This document shows, piece by piece, positions 21,295 to 33,767 of a DNA stretch of 64,000 nt. Origin of the DNA: Teratosphaeria epicoccoides (Eukaryota > Ascomycota > Dothideomycetes > Mycosphaerellales > Teratosphaeriaceae). Both the position numbers and the translations under genes were made by a program. The DNA is taken from contig JADDMT010000049.1 of NCBI GenBank assembly GCA_021401465.1, forward strand, positions 166,880 through 230,879, given 5' to 3'. The notes beneath the pieces are model-generated. The model had not been told where the DNA came from, searched no databases, and saw only the letters and a program-made list of their open reading frames with translations. Each line of letters starts with the position of its first letter. Within the stretch, counting starts at the first letter, position 1.

Positions 21295-22471
21295 CTTGTC
21301 GCAGTGTGGTTTGCGGTTGAGAATTTCATCAAAGTCCTTTTGAATGAATGTAGCCCTGCTCTTTGGTCTGCTGCTCGTGCTGAGGAAGAAGCGTCTGGAC
21401 TGCTTGGAGGCATGCGTATATACCCAGACATCGAACGGCCTATGAACTCGGTGTCTGAGACCGAGCTACGGTGTCCCGAGCTTGAGTAGAGCTCAGCTTG
21501 CCACGATAAACCGGCGTGTGCGTCTGGCAGCAGTGGTCACTACTGCACAGCTGGCTAGCACAGCGATGCGTCAAAAGCACTGGAGCGATGTTGATGAGTG
21601 AAGGTAATGTTCGATGAGGTTCCGTGTATCAGCAATACTGTTGTTTGGAACGCCGCTACCAATTGGCTGACATCTGGCAGGATGGTCCTGACAGGGTTAC
21701 AGATGCCCTCGACATGATGCTATCCTGACTCCTACCTAGTCCACAAGTCAAGACCTGCTAGCACCGAGCACAAGTACACTTTGATGAATTCTTTCCTGAT
21801 CAAGCCTTGTAACGGTCAGTCGACTCCCGCTGCTTCGAGAGCTAGAAATATTCATGACATTGAAGGCAATTGAGCTGGAGTCGGGCAGCATGGGCCAAAA
21901 GAGCCCTCAGACTCGTCTAGCTCCGTGGCCTTTGGCTTCCATTTCCATTATGCAAGACCGAATCCTGTGGCATATCTTTGTGCACAACATATCCGCGAGT
22001 ACTCTTGATCCACGAGCTGACGCAAACGGATTTTGTTACAATCTCACCAACATAAATTCTGCTCCACAACAACTTGAATGGCACAAGCATCAGCTGATGC
22101 TTACTTAACCGTGTTGAACCTCAACGCCTGCGGCGGCCTCCACACATGGGAGTTTGCCATGTGTGAGAGTTGCGCAACATCATGTGAGGGTAGACTTGTA
22201 ACAGCCACAGAACATCCGATTGACTCGAGCTGTGTACGACTGATAATTCTCTTTCTACCTCTTTGTAAGATGTCAAGACCTCCTAACGGCTGGAGTTGTC
22301 AGCAGTCTGAGCAGGAGACAGAGTGCTGGATCTTCAATATCGAAATCTGATGCGTTCGACAAGCGTTTGCTCGTGAAGTGTACTCACGAATACCCAAGGT
22401 TCGAAATACGTCATATTATTCAATCCCGACTGACGCGATCTCAAAACAGACTTCCTTGGAGTTATCCTCGC
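21295..22471. other. Intergenic, no recognised gene
   Basis: Ordinary base composition. It contains the TATA-like element of the preceding small candidate and the 3' flank of the phosphatase gene. The open frames here have no recognisable motifs. Confidence 0.5.
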
Positions 22472-24279
22472 TCATTCCAGCGAGTCAATGTACTCTGCAG
22501 TGATCTTGCCCGGGTGGAACACAACACCACCGGTTGTGTTGGTGATGCGACCGTCATAATCATTACCGTCATATGGATTGATGATGGTGTAGTTGGCAAA
22601 GCAAGACTCCTGGTAATTTGCCAACGACGCAGCATTGTACTGCGACGCCAACCACGAGTCCATAGCACACAGACCATCAGTGCGCCCCACGCAATACCCG
22701 CCACGAATGGTGTCGAGGGGCACGATACCATTATTCAAACGCTGACGGATGAACTTGTGCGTAGCGTTCGCAGCGTTGTATCCGTATTGGGCAGGGTAGT
22801 AGTAGGTGCGGTGATCGTGCACAGCAGTCGGATATGCAGAGGCGCAACCAACAACTTCAGTGATCAGGCGTGCGCCAAACGGTGTGATATGAGACAGCTG
22901 GAAGTGCCTACTTGGGTTGGGTGGGTAGGTCTTGAGATCTGGTGCTTCGCGGAAATAGTCGACCGATGCTGATGTGAGATACGAGACGATAATGTCGTCG
23001 TGTGTGAAGTCAGTGTAGAATGGACGACCGAGCGGAAATTGCGCGGCATTGTCGGTCAGGCTGCTGTTGACCGAGCTGTTGCTGCTGGTGATATACTGGT
23101 TGGTCAGACGGGCGAGGAGCTCCTGCTGGTAACCAAGCCCTTGTGCGCGGCCGGTTGGAGAACCCCAGGCATAGTCATAGTAGTATCTACACAGGCAAAA
23201 GTCAGCTCAGAACATAGAGTCAGCTTCTAATCAGTTGCGTACTCGATTTCAAGGGCCTGCTCGAAGCCCTGCCACTCATTCTCGGTAAAAAGTCCGCAGA
23301 AGTCTGACATTCCAATGTATCCATTCTCGTATGCGCAGATCGACTGCATAGCGTAGGTGTCGTTGATCGTGAAGCTGAAGCCGGAAGGCGCGTACTGATT
23401 CATGCGAGCTGTGGCATTCTGAAGGTAGAGCGGCACATATTGGAAGTACAGATCCTGGTCACCAAGATCTTCGCTCTGCAGGTCGTCCTCGAAACAGCTG
23501 TCGTAGGCTGCGAGAGTATTGTTCTCTGTGCCACCTTCCGGGATGATTACGACGTCGAAAAGCGAGCCATTGCCGAACGAGGCAAGACTCGGCTGAGGAG
23601 TCTCATACCACGAGACACCAAAGAAGCCGAGAGCCCAGTTGATTTGAGAATTTTCGATGCGTGATTGACCCGTAGTACGGAGTACCGGCTTGGGGCGAGC
23701 AGTGCCGTTGGTGTACGAGGCGTTGTATTGGACTTGACCGTTGGTTGCATTGTAGAGGACTCGTCCGTATTTGTTCCAGAAGGTGCTGCCTGCTACAAAC
23801 TCGGTATTGGCACCGATGTTGGTAAGCTAGAAAGCGTATCAGCTTTCGAATGGCATTCAGCGCCAAACGCTCCAACTTACGTAGCCCTCGCCCATGATAT
23901 AGCGGTACGAGTTCAGGAAGGCCAATGGACCAGTGAACTTCTTGCTTGGGCTGGCAGATGTGAAGTTGTACACTTTGGCCCCGAACCTCTCGTTGTTGGT
24001 GCCATCGTCAAAGCTGCCGGTAGGAAAGCGTTGAGCGTGTCGCTGAAGGCTGTGGGCCTGCTCGATCTGACAGCCATCTGGCAAACCAACGTCGTTGATT
24101 CCGAAGTAGTCGTCGGCATTGTCGCGGTACGTTGAAATTTGTCCCCAGTACTGGCTGATGACATTGATGTCACTGACGAGGGTGTCATTTGTGGCAGCTC
24201 TGCTCTCGTTGGAAATAGCCAATGCCTGCCCAGCAAGGGTAGCAAAGCCTATGTATCCAAGTCCAAACATTGCGGACAT
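22472..24279 (-). CDS. Secreted histidine acid phosphatase (phytase-like)
   Basis: Three exons on the minus strand: 24279-23881, 23826-23243 and 23186-22472. The introns are 54 and 56 nt (GTAAGT...CTAG and GTACGC...GTAG). The phases join cleanly into 565 aa. The N-terminus is signal-peptide-like (MSAMFGLGYIGFATLAGQALA). The catalytic RHxxRxP motif is intact as RHAQRFP at residues 80-86, and the proton-donor HD is in FTHDD in the third exon. The exon junctions fall inside conserved text (GEGY/LTNIGANTEF and EIE/YYYDYAWGSPTGR), which supports the model. Many N-x-S/T sequons suggest an extracellular glycoprotein that releases phosphate from phytate or other phosphomonoesters; the exact substrate is unknown. 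The gene is divergent from the importin gene over 475 bp. Confidence 0.9.
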
Positions 24280-24754
24280 CCACGATTGAGCTCTGGGCGA
24301 TCCTGCAGCAGAACCACAAGCCGGGGGGCCACTGATTTATGACATGACTGTCCAGCATGGTGATGATATTGCGGAGGCGGTGGCTCCTCGGATCTACATT
24401 AGGTAGCAATTCTCGATGGGTCTGAGGCTCTGAGTCCTTCGCAAACAGGATAACAACCCGGTCAACGCCGAGGGAAGGAAGCACGTTTTCCGCGAATGCT
24501 GGAGACATGCTTTTGCAGCTGCCGTCAAGACCAAGTCTCGATTTGTGCCAATGCATGATGCTGCGGCGGGGAAGTCGCACGTGGGACACCGCGACATTGT
24601 TTACTTGCATGTAGTATAGTGACGGATTTCAGGCACTCAGGCAAGCATGCAGCGGGCAAACATCGGCCTCTGCACGCGGACGCTCAGGTCAAAAAAAAGT
24701 TGACGGAATCTCGCGTTGTCGCAAAATCGGGGTCCTCCTCATCGAACAAACACA
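24280..24754. promoter_or_regulatory. Divergent promoter region, phosphatase / importin
   Basis: 475 bp between two outward-facing start codons (24279 minus, 24755 plus). It must hold both promoters. No clear TATA box was seen. Confidence 0.5.
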
Positions 24755-27700
24755 ATGGACGAACAAGGTATAATCAGCGCTGCATCCTGCGTGTCTCTAT
24801 ATACTGACTGTCACCAGAGTTCATTGGCCTCCTGAAGGCGCTCACAGAGCCCAATACCCAAACGGTCAAGGCGGCCACGAGCCAGCTCAACAAGACCTAC
24901 TTTACCTCGCCACAGTCCGTGGGAGCGCTCATCCACATCACCTCCTCACACGAGGATCCCGCCCTTCGCCAGCTTGCATCCGTCGAGGTATGCAAGCTGA
25001 TCCCGAAGCACTGGACTGTTGTGCCCGACATCCAGAAGCCAGCACTGAGGGAGCAGATTCTCAAGTCTGGCTTCGATGAGGAGAAGCCGCTCCCGAGACA
25101 CAGTAAAGCTCGGGTCATTGCAGCTATCGCGAAAGTCGATATTCCAGATGGACACTGGACCGACCTGCCGGGTACTCTGCAGCAGGCTGCTACGAGCGAG
25201 CAAGTCCGCCATCGAGAAATCGGCATATACATCATCTATGCGCTGCTGGAGGAGATGCCGGACATGTTCCAAGAGAACATGAGTCTGATGTTGACTCTGT
25301 TCAACCGCACAATTCAAGATCCGGAATCGATGGAGGTCAGGGTCAACACGATGCTCGCGCTCTCAGAGCTGGCCATGGTCTTGGACACAGATGAGGATGT
25401 CAAGAGCTTGAAGAGCTTCCAAAACACCATCCCCCATATGGTGCGGATCTTGCAGCAGACCATTGAAGAGGAGGATGAAGAGCACAGCATGCAGGCCTTT
25501 GACGTGTTCAACAAGCTTCTCAGCTACGAGAGCGCGTTCCTGAGCATGCACTTCGGCGATTTGATCAAACTGTTCATGCAGGTGTCAGCGAAGAGCGACA
25601 TCGATGACGACGTTCGATCTCAGGCGCTTAGCTGGCTGATGCAGGCAGTCCGCTACCGCAAGCTGAAGGTGCAGAGTCTGAAGGTGGGTGAAGAGATGAC
25701 GCGCATGTGTCTCCAAATCGCTGTTGAGTTGGACGAGCTACCGTCAGAGGAGGACGATATCTCGCCGGCACGTTCAGCACTCGGTCTGTTAGACATACTG
25801 TCTGAGAGCTTGCCACCAAGTCAGGTGGCTGTGCCGCTCCTCAAGGCTATTGGCCCGTATGTGCAAAACCCCGATCCACAGCACAGGCGCGCTGGCATTC
25901 TTGCCCTCGGTATGTGCGTGGAGGGCGCCCCAGACTTCATCGCCACGCAGCTTTCTGAGATTCTGCCGCTGGTATTGCATCTCCTCGAGGATTCAACAAC
26001 TAGTGTTCGCGCAGCTGCTCTCAACGGAGTGACTCGTCTTGCCGATGACTTGGCTGAGGACATGGGCAAGGAGCATGCGCAGCTCATTCCAGCGTTGGTC
26101 AAGAACTTTGATCTGGCTCTTCAGAGTGTGCGCAACTCCCAGGCAGACACCAAGGACCATGAGCTGAATGTTCACATTCTCAGGGCATCCTGCATGGCCG
26201 TGGACTCGCTCATCGAGGGCTTGGAGCAAAAAGATGCTGCTCAATATGTCAGCGAGCTGGTTCCAAGGTTCGCTCAGCTCTTCGGCCACCCAGACTTCAA
26301 GGTACAGATGGCCGCCATCAGCGCTGTTGGTGCTATTGCCAGTGCTTCCGAGTCTGCATTCCATCCTTACTTCAACGACGCTATGCAGGCTCTCGGCCAG
26401 CACGTTGGCATCAAGGACACTCAGGACGACCTGGAGCTTCGCTCCATCACTGTCGACTCCCTGGGCAAGATCGCAAGCGCTGTTGGCGCCGAAGCATTCC
26501 AACCTTACGTGCAGCGGCTCATGCAGTCTAGCGAAGAAGGCCTAAAGCTCGACCACCAGCGCCTCAAGGAGACCAGTTACATCCTTTGGTCTACTCTGGC
26601 TCGGGTGTATGAGGAGAACTTCGAACCATTCCTGAAGGGCACGTTCGACGCATTGATGGTATGCTTGCAGCAGGATGAAACCGACAGTGAGGTTCAGCTT
26701 GGCGCCGAGGCTTCCGACTTAATCGGACAGGAGGTGACCATTGCTGGCAAGAAAATTAAGGTCGCCGGTGCTAACGGCAAAGATGAGGACGAAGATGATG
26801 CTGAGGCTATTGCGGCTCTCATGAACGGCGCTGACGACGATGACGATGACTGGGATGATCTTGGTGCCATCACTGCTGTTGCCATGGAGAAAGAAGTTGC
26901 TGTTGAAGTTTTGGGCGACATTCTCACCCACACCAAGAGCAAGTTCACACCTTACATGCAGCAAACCATCGAGACTGTTCTGCCTCTATTCGACCACTCT
27001 TTCGAGGGCATTCGCAAGAGTGCAATCGGCACTATGTGGCGTCTGTACGCGTGTATCTGGGGCCTGGCTGAGGATAACGGCATGCAGAAGTGGCAGCCAG
27101 GCCTTCCGGTGAAGGTCAAGCCACCGACCGATCTTGAAAAGGTCGGTAGCCTTGTTATCACGGGTACACTGGCGCTCTGGCAGGAAGAGATGGACAGGTA
27201 CGTTCGCGCTTTCCCGTCCTTCGTACATGTTCATGTGATGACAATACTACTTACCCAGCTCACTCAGATGCTACGGCAAGTGCTGCGATTATGTAGAGGC
27301 TGTTTCTGATCTATTACATCTTTCATGCTTGGTGCAAATTGTTATGTTGAAGAAGTCGCACTGACGAAGTTGTAGGTCCACTGTCACTGATGTCAATCGC
27401 AATATGGCTTCGACGTTGAAGCTGTGCGGTCCTGCGATACTCGCACCAAATGAGAACTCTGGTACCTCCACGCCACTTGAGCAGATCGCCTCTATCGTCG
27501 CGCTACTGCTGCAGAAGCAGCATCCATGCCAGAAGGACGAAGACGAAGAGGACGTTGGCGACTTTGGTGACGTTGAAAGTGCTGAGTACGACTGGCTGGC
27601 CATCGAGACGGCCATGGAAGTCGTCACATCTCTATCTGTGGCCCTGGGCGAGCAGTTTGCTGAGCTTTGGAAGCTATTCGAGTCCCCTTTACTCAGGTAT

Positions 27701-28294
27701 ACTTCATCGCAAGAGCGGTTTGAGAGGTCAGCAGCTGTCGGCACTATCGGTGAGTGCATTGAGGGTATGGGTAGCGCCTGCACCCCGCACACTCAACGCC
27801 TGATGCGGATCTTCCTCAAGCGTTTGACAGATGAGGATGCAGAGACGAAGAGCAATGCTGCCTTCGCCACCGGTCTGCTCTGTCTGAGCAGCAACGACGA
27901 GAAGGAGGTCCTGGGCAACTATAATACGATCCTCAGCAAGCTTGAGCCCATGTTGCAGCAGACCAGCGCTTCACCCAGCGAGCATGAAGCTCGTCTGCTT
28001 GACAACGCTGCCGGTTGCGTCAGCCGCATGATCAAGAAAGCGCCGCAGCATGTCCCTCTCGACCAGGTTCTGCCCCATCTCGTCGAGCTCTTGCCTCTCA
28101 AGGAGGATTTTAGGGAGAACGAACCCGTGTTCGACATGATCATCGCTCTATACCAGTCCCAAAACAGCGTCATCCAAGGTTTGACGCAGCAGCTCATGCC
28201 GGTCTTTGAGAAGGTGCTGGGTCCGCCGGATGATCAGATTGAGGATGCGACGAAGGAGAAGGTGAAGCAGTTGGTGCAGTTCTTGCGCGGATAG
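24755..28294 (+). CDS. KAP123: Importin beta / karyopherin Kap123 (importin-4 type)
   Basis: Three exons: 24755-24767 (only 13 nt, MDEQ plus one base), 24818-27197 and 27376-28294. The introns are 50 and 178 nt. The joined protein is 1103 aa, close to Kap123/importin-4 length. It is built of HEAT repeats throughout, starts EFIGLLKALTEPNTQTVKAA, and has the acidic loop typical of this clade (DDDDDDWDD) near two-thirds of its length, followed by ITAVAMEKEVAVEVLGDI. The role known for the family is nuclear import of ribosomal proteins and histones by binding cargo and RanGTP. Without the 13-nt first exon the ORF would begin at a less conserved Met, so the short exon is well supported. The second intron is longer than others here. 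Confidence 0.92.
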
Positions 28295-29611
28295 ACAGTG
28301 TCGCGCTGTACTATCAGACGCATGAGGAGCTGACGCGTGGTTATGATTTTGTTCGAGCATGACAAGCATAGCGTGCTTGTGCCAGAAGGATAGAAAGCCT
28401 TCGTTGACTGAGATGATACCCTATTCGAGCTCGACGGCGCTTGGAAGGCCTGGACGAGTGATGAGGATGAAGATGAAGAATAATATAGAGCATTGTAAGG
28501 AACACCCTCGGGGAGGCTGGCGCAACCAAGCCACCGCCCAACAAGTCAACCTCCACTGCCTGTTTTATAGAATGTCCTGTCTGAGGCAATTCTAGAGACG
28601 TTCCGGCATGCAGAATTGCAGACAAACAACCGCAACCGCGCCGATGTTGCTCCTGCAAATCTCTGGTCTTATTGAGACTCGGCCGCGGGTCCCAACAAGT
28701 GAATTCCATTGCACCTAATGCCCGACGAGCAAGCCTTGGACGCTTCGCAGAGCTTTGTGCTTAGGGTTCAGTCTGCCACTTCCGTCGTCTGGATAGCAAC
28801 ACACTTTGTTGCGACAACTGTGCGCGATGCTCCTCTGAGCAGCTCGCACATATTGCTTGAGGTCCCACGAATGTTCAACTCATTCTTCCCCAGACAGTCG
28901 ATGGTCGGGATCGGGCCTTGTGTCGTAGCACGCAGGAATGGATCAATGCTCTTTCACGGTGACCCTGGTGCTCGCAACCCAAAGATGCTATCTTCGCTCG
29001 AGTCGGTAAAGGCGCACCTATTATGGTCAAGGAAAGTTGGGAGTCCTTGGGTTTCGGTGTTTACCTGCTGGCAAGCAGCGTTACAGCGCGGCAAGAGTCA
29101 ATGCGTCTGTGCATGCGTGTGGTAGAACGGGAGCCTGATGGCCTACGTATATACCGACTCCTCGACTCGACTTCAGCGCCCATTTCCATTCACATTCCTG
29201 GGTCTTGAATTCCATCCATCGTACATTTGTGGAGATCGCATTGTCCTCTGTAGAAGCTTCATCGATCTCTGGCAGCTGTGGTCAGCTGACGCAGATGCAT
29301 TGGCGTTGGAGACGAGGGGAGAGCTCTGTATTGTCTACAGGTGTCAGTGAGTGCGAAAAGGTTGATGCGGAGAGGGGGGGGGCGCGGTTCCGACTGCTCG
29401 CGCCAAGGTGGGTCCTTGCTAGTGGACCTTCCGTTCCTTCTTCAGCGTCCATACAGACGCTTGTGCGACTGGCGACTGCAAGTGCGTTGTTGCAACTGTA
29501 ACACCGCCTTGACACGTGCGAAGAATCTCCAGACACGATCGACCGCCACGCTGGAGCTGCCACGAGCAACGGCGTGGTGAACACGCGGCACGGTCTGTGG
29601 GATTAATCACA
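28295..29611. other. Intergenic, no recognised gene
   Basis: 1.3 kb of ordinary composition between two plus-strand genes. A GTATATAC element at 29147-29154 could be a promoter TATA for the gene at 29612, although it is 460 nt upstream of the ATG. Nothing else recognised. Confidence 0.4.
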
Positions 29612-29637
29612 ATGCCGTCACCAGCCATCTCCCCCTC

Positions 29638-29668
<31 letters not shown>

Positions 29669-31918
29669 GCCACCGCCATGCCGCCCGCCCAGTCAGGCAA
29701 CCACCCGGGATCTTCGCGCCCGGCCATGTCGAAGCGGCACAGCAGCAGTGCTGGCCAGACGCATGGCGCATCGCGCTTGACATTGCCGAGTCCTGGGTCA
29801 GCGGGCGACGACCGTCCACTGAGACAAGCGCACGCCGTCGGCGGTGGCCGACGGGCACACGCGCGCATCCAGCTGCCGCGGAATCACAGCAGCGGACGTA
29901 ACCTCAACAAGCTGGGTCAGCGAACGCAATACCAGCAGCACGGCGACGACAGTCGCAGGCATTCGCGACAGAGAAGCCATGAGGGCGACACCGAGATTCG
30001 CTTGCCCGGCAGTCTGGACGAGTCTCGTCCGGCGATACGGCGCAACATGACCGCATACGAGCTGCCGCGCAATGTGTCGCGGACGAAGCTGAAGAAGAAC
30101 CTGTCACACGGCCAGCTGACTCGGTGTAATCCTTCAAGCAAGAACCTGGCTGGAATGGGGGCTTCGAGTCAGAGGGCGCCGCCCTCACCAGGGCTGAAGG
30201 GCAAAAGCAAGCGCCCGAAGAGTGCAGACATGGACATGGACCTGCACGCGCAAGAAGTGGAGGCACACGAACAGCAACAGTCAAGGAGAACTTCGCAGCA
30301 GCAGAAGAAGCTCGGGTTTGCCGGGGGGAGTGCGCAAGGTGGCAATCGTGATGCCGAGGCCGTGCCGGACATGGAGGGCAGTGGTCTGCAAGAGGATGAA
30401 TGGACAGATCAGAGCAACAGCGCGAGTCCCTACAGCACCAGACAGAACACGGCGAACAATTCAAGGCGGACTAGTGTCATATCGCCAGACAAGCCGTCAA
30501 CACACCCCCCGCCTTATGCATTGCAACAATCAACGATCACGGAGGTCCTGCCTCCACCACGGCCTACACCACAGGCAGCACAAATCGTGCTTGACCCGGA
30601 GCCAACTCCGACGCAGAGTGAGGATGTCGATGACGATACCGAGGACGATGAAGAAAGTCCAAGTCCCATGGCGGCGCACGCAGAAGCGTACTCTCGGGTG
30701 CAAAGACAGCAGGCGCAAGCCTCACAAGCGCTGCCTCAGCCGCCACAAATAGAGCAACAAGCTGTGCCCTCCTGCGTTCGAAGCCCGTTGCACGCTGCCA
30801 AGGATCACCCCAACCCAGTTGCCCAGAGGTTGACCCTCAATCAGCTTCCAGCACCAGCTCTCGTTAGCAGCGTAAGCACGCTGGACAACAAGCACAACAG
30901 CGCTGACGGGTCACCTACTCCATCGCTGCAGGCAATGCAGAGGTCTTTGGGAGGCACAGATGGTGCAGCAGATGACGGCGGCGAATTGGTTTCTCGTTTC
31001 ATGCCCAGCGCATCGCATCCGAACAACTCCACTGGCAGTCGCGGTGGCACAGCTTTCAACACACCGAAGCAAGGCTCGTATCAGACGCCGGAAAAGGACA
31101 GTGCCTTTCATCGAGCCAAGTCGGCGCCCTTCCAAGTTGGGCCAGGGCCAGGGCCTGTGAGTCCTGGGTCCACGGTCAGTGGCTCTAGTGGTGCCGCGAC
31201 ACCAGCATTGGGTCGATCGCGAATAGAGCTGAGAATGATGCACGACAAGGCCCTCGCGGATCGCGAAGAAGCAGCCGAGCGGCAACCACTGGTTCCGCAT
31301 CACATCTACGATCGTCGAAACGAGACACTCAAATCCTACTTGAATCTCGCGCATATGGGCGGCGGTTATCCGACTACACGAGTGCCGGGCACGTCAGTAC
31401 CTTTGGCAAGCTTGACGATGGGTCCAGAGATCTTCCAAGGGCGATTCAAGGCCGTTAACACCGAGCTTCGAGTCGTGCAAAAGTTCCGCGATCCAATAGC
31501 TGAGGCCGTTGCCCGTCTGCAAAAACGTAGAGGCACTGGACCAGCCAGTAGTGCTCAGCGTAACCCTGGTGCAGGCCAGAAGCAAGCAGCCGCTCTCAAG
31601 CTGAGCAAATCTGCTGTCTCACTCCCCGCTCCGGCTGCACGCGGCGGGGCAAGTCGTGAGCCTAGCAAATGGTCGACTAGCACAAGTCCGCCGAAGAATC
31701 CTGTGATCGAGTCGATGGCAAAGTCGGATAGCCCCAGCAAGTCGGCAGTCGCTGCTCGGCGCGACGCAGAGGAGCAGAGACGGCATCCGAGGCGTGGTGT
31801 CTCATTTGCTGGCACGCCACCGTCTTCAAGGCCGCAGACGAGGGATGGACAGCGTGATGAGGAGCTGCCGGATCCCGACCGGATCGCGAGGATGATGTGG
31901 GAGAGCCTTGGTGTCTGA
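29612..31918 (+). CDS. Tco89-like TORC1 subunit (low-complexity protein)
   Basis: Intronless, 768 aa from the well-placed ATG (TCACAATGCC); the open frame extends 32 codons upstream. The protein is largely disordered, rich in Gln, Ser and Pro, with a Q10 run encoded by nine CAGs and one CAA (29639-29668). Two conserved-looking basic blocks, NHSSGRNLNKLGQ and RNVSRTKLKKNLSHGQL, lie in the N-terminal third. Near the C-terminus, FKAVNTELRVVQKFRDPIAEAVARLQ parallels the layout of the C-terminal region of yeast Tco89 as I recall it (a stretch around FYNPLDEALLRVQ). Tco89 is a fungal TORC1 component at the vacuole. The assignment rests on these short blocks; another disordered signalling protein remains possible. 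Confidence 0.55.
29639..29668 (+). repeat. CAG microsatellite encoding poly-Gln
   Basis: Nine CAG codons followed by CAA, in frame within the Tco89-like gene. Likely length-variable between strains. Confidence 0.9.
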
Positions 31919-32813
31919 TGATACTCATTCGACAGCAGTACACGCTTTTACTTGACGACATGACCTGCTTATTGGCTTCGCGGATACCCTGGTGCAATTT
32001 GGCGCGCCTTCGATGCGCCTTAGCGTTGGAGTACACGGTAAGTCTTTTCTTTTTCTCGCGAAGTGATGGGCGTTCTGGCGGACGGCCCGGACTGGTATTG
32101 GCAGAGACAAAACATTGGCATTGCAGCGTTTCAGGGCGCCTGATACAGCCGCGAAGCTGTGTATAGAGGGAAAGGATGACAATGATTACTGCACGGCTTG
32201 GTGGAGATGTGGTAATGGCACATGGTATGGCGCTGGCGACAGGCTCGTTAGATGTGTCACGATTGAGCGGCATGATCTTCTGGGGGAGGTAGGTCAATCG
32301 ATTGGAACCGAATATACGAACCAACCCGCCAGGCGCTCCCGGAGGCCAGCCGATCTCTTTCTCCCACACCACGATGGGCAGCCCTGCCACGATGTGCGAT
32401 CGTGTGTGCAATCTACCAGCGTTTTTCATATGCACGCGCGATGATGATGTGGCACCCGCGATTTTGCAATCCAAAACATGACAATGTCATAAGGCATGAG
32501 GTAGTGCCAGAGTGTCGGATTGTAGGGCATGCTTGAAATACTGCAGGCGTCTCCATGAGTGCAGCGCTGGCTGCATCGAGAACAATTGCCATATCCGAGA
32601 TCTGCATCTCGCACACAGTCTTTACCGTGACTTTACGACAAACGCGATGTTGAAACCCTGAGATGACAATTTCACTGAACAATCGACACAGCCTCAGATG
32701 GCTGGGGTTCACTGGGTCTGTTTGACCGCGCCGAAACAACAATTTTACTGGCGCGTGCCGAGTATCACGAGTCCGAGACATTCACGCATCAAGGAAGCAG
32801 AGAGACGTTGTTG
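31919..32813. other. Intergenic, no recognised gene
   Basis: About 0.9 kb of ordinary composition carrying the 3' flank of the Tco89-like gene and the upstream region of the surface-protein gene. No motif beyond the TATA box that follows. Confidence 0.45.
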
Positions 32814-32820
32814 TATATAA
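32814..32820 (+). promoter_or_regulatory. TATA box
   Basis: TATATAA, 74 nt upstream of the ATG at 32894, in a position usual for a strongly regulated fungal promoter. Confidence 0.5.
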
Positions 32821-32893
32821 GCGCAGCCGCGCAACGCGAAGTCGACAAAACAATCCCGCATCCCAGCGACCGATATACCTGCACGAGCCAGAA

Positions 32894-33571
32894 ATGCGTC
32901 TGCGATGTATCTCGGCATCAGCGCTAGCCGCTGCCGGCATTGTGCAGAGTGTGGACGCCTCCTCGCTTGGACGCCGGCATCCGCATCCTCAGCAATTCGC
33001 AAAGCCAGGCATAGAGGCAAGGAATGTACCAGCTGCGACAACTCAAATGGCGACGCATACGATTTACAAGACTGTGGAGAGGGTTGCTTCGACAGGCTCT
33101 GCTGCGGCGACTCCGGCGGTCCTCTCGTCGCCGGAGATCGATAGCATGTCTGCGGCGCAGACAGCCATTCCTTCGGCGCCATCGACAACAGCTCCTCCGA
33201 TGCTGTCGGAGACAACGACGACGTCTTTGACGCTGGCAGATCCCGTCAAGTCTACGCCGAGCACGTCGAACACGTCGAGCACGAGTCTGGCGTCCGCCAG
33301 CACGGCGTCAACGCCTCACGTCACCGGCTCCATGAGCGTGCTGAATTCGACATCGACGGCTTCACTGACGTCTGCGGCGTCAACGCCTCGCGCCACCGGC
33401 TCCATGAGCCTGCTGAGTTCGACATCGACGGCTTCACTGACATTTGCGGCATACTCGACCGCGAGTGCGAAGCCGCTCGCTACGCAGCAGGCAGCAGCAG
33501 GCAGGGTCAGCCTGCATCTGGATGTGCTGAGTCTGGCCGCAATGGCGATGACTTGGGCGATGGTCGCGTGA
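32894..33571 (+). CDS. Ser/Thr-rich cell-surface (GPI-type) protein
   Basis: Intronless, 225 aa. It has a signal-peptide-like N-terminus (MRLRCISASALAAAGIVQSVDA), a body very rich in Ser, Thr and Ala, and a hydrophobic C-terminal tail (LDVLSLAAMAMTWAMVA), the pattern of GPI-anchored or secreted mucin-like wall proteins. A 24-residue unit containing TGSMS and STSTASLT is tandemly duplicated (33308-33379 and 33380-33451, exact 72-nt period). There are few cysteines and no catalytic domain. A TATA box lies just upstream. The function is unknown; a cell-wall or adhesin-like role is inference. Confidence 0.6.
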   Translation: MRLRCISASALAAAGIVQSVDASSLGRRHPHPQQFAKPGIEARNVPAATTQMATHTIYKTVERVASTGSAAATPAVLSSPEIDSMSAAQTAIPSAPSTTAPPMLSETTTTSLTLADPVKSTPSTSNTSSTSLASASTASTPHVTGSMSVLNSTSTASLTSAASTPRATGSMSLLSSTSTASLTFAAYSTASAKPLATQQAAAGRVSLHLDVLSLAAMAMTWAMVA

Positions 33572-33767
33572 AGAGGCGATCACTGGCAGAGGTGCTTTCC
33601 GACTCGACTCCCCGATAGCGCAGTTGCGTTCAGTGTATGATATGATGGAACTTGCTTATAGTGTAGATTTTGCATTCGAGCTCGGCTGCTGTGCGCAGGC
33701 CGCCATATTTTGGCAAATATTTAAGCCCACATGTCCTATCTAGAAGCGATGATCGAGAACTGCGACG

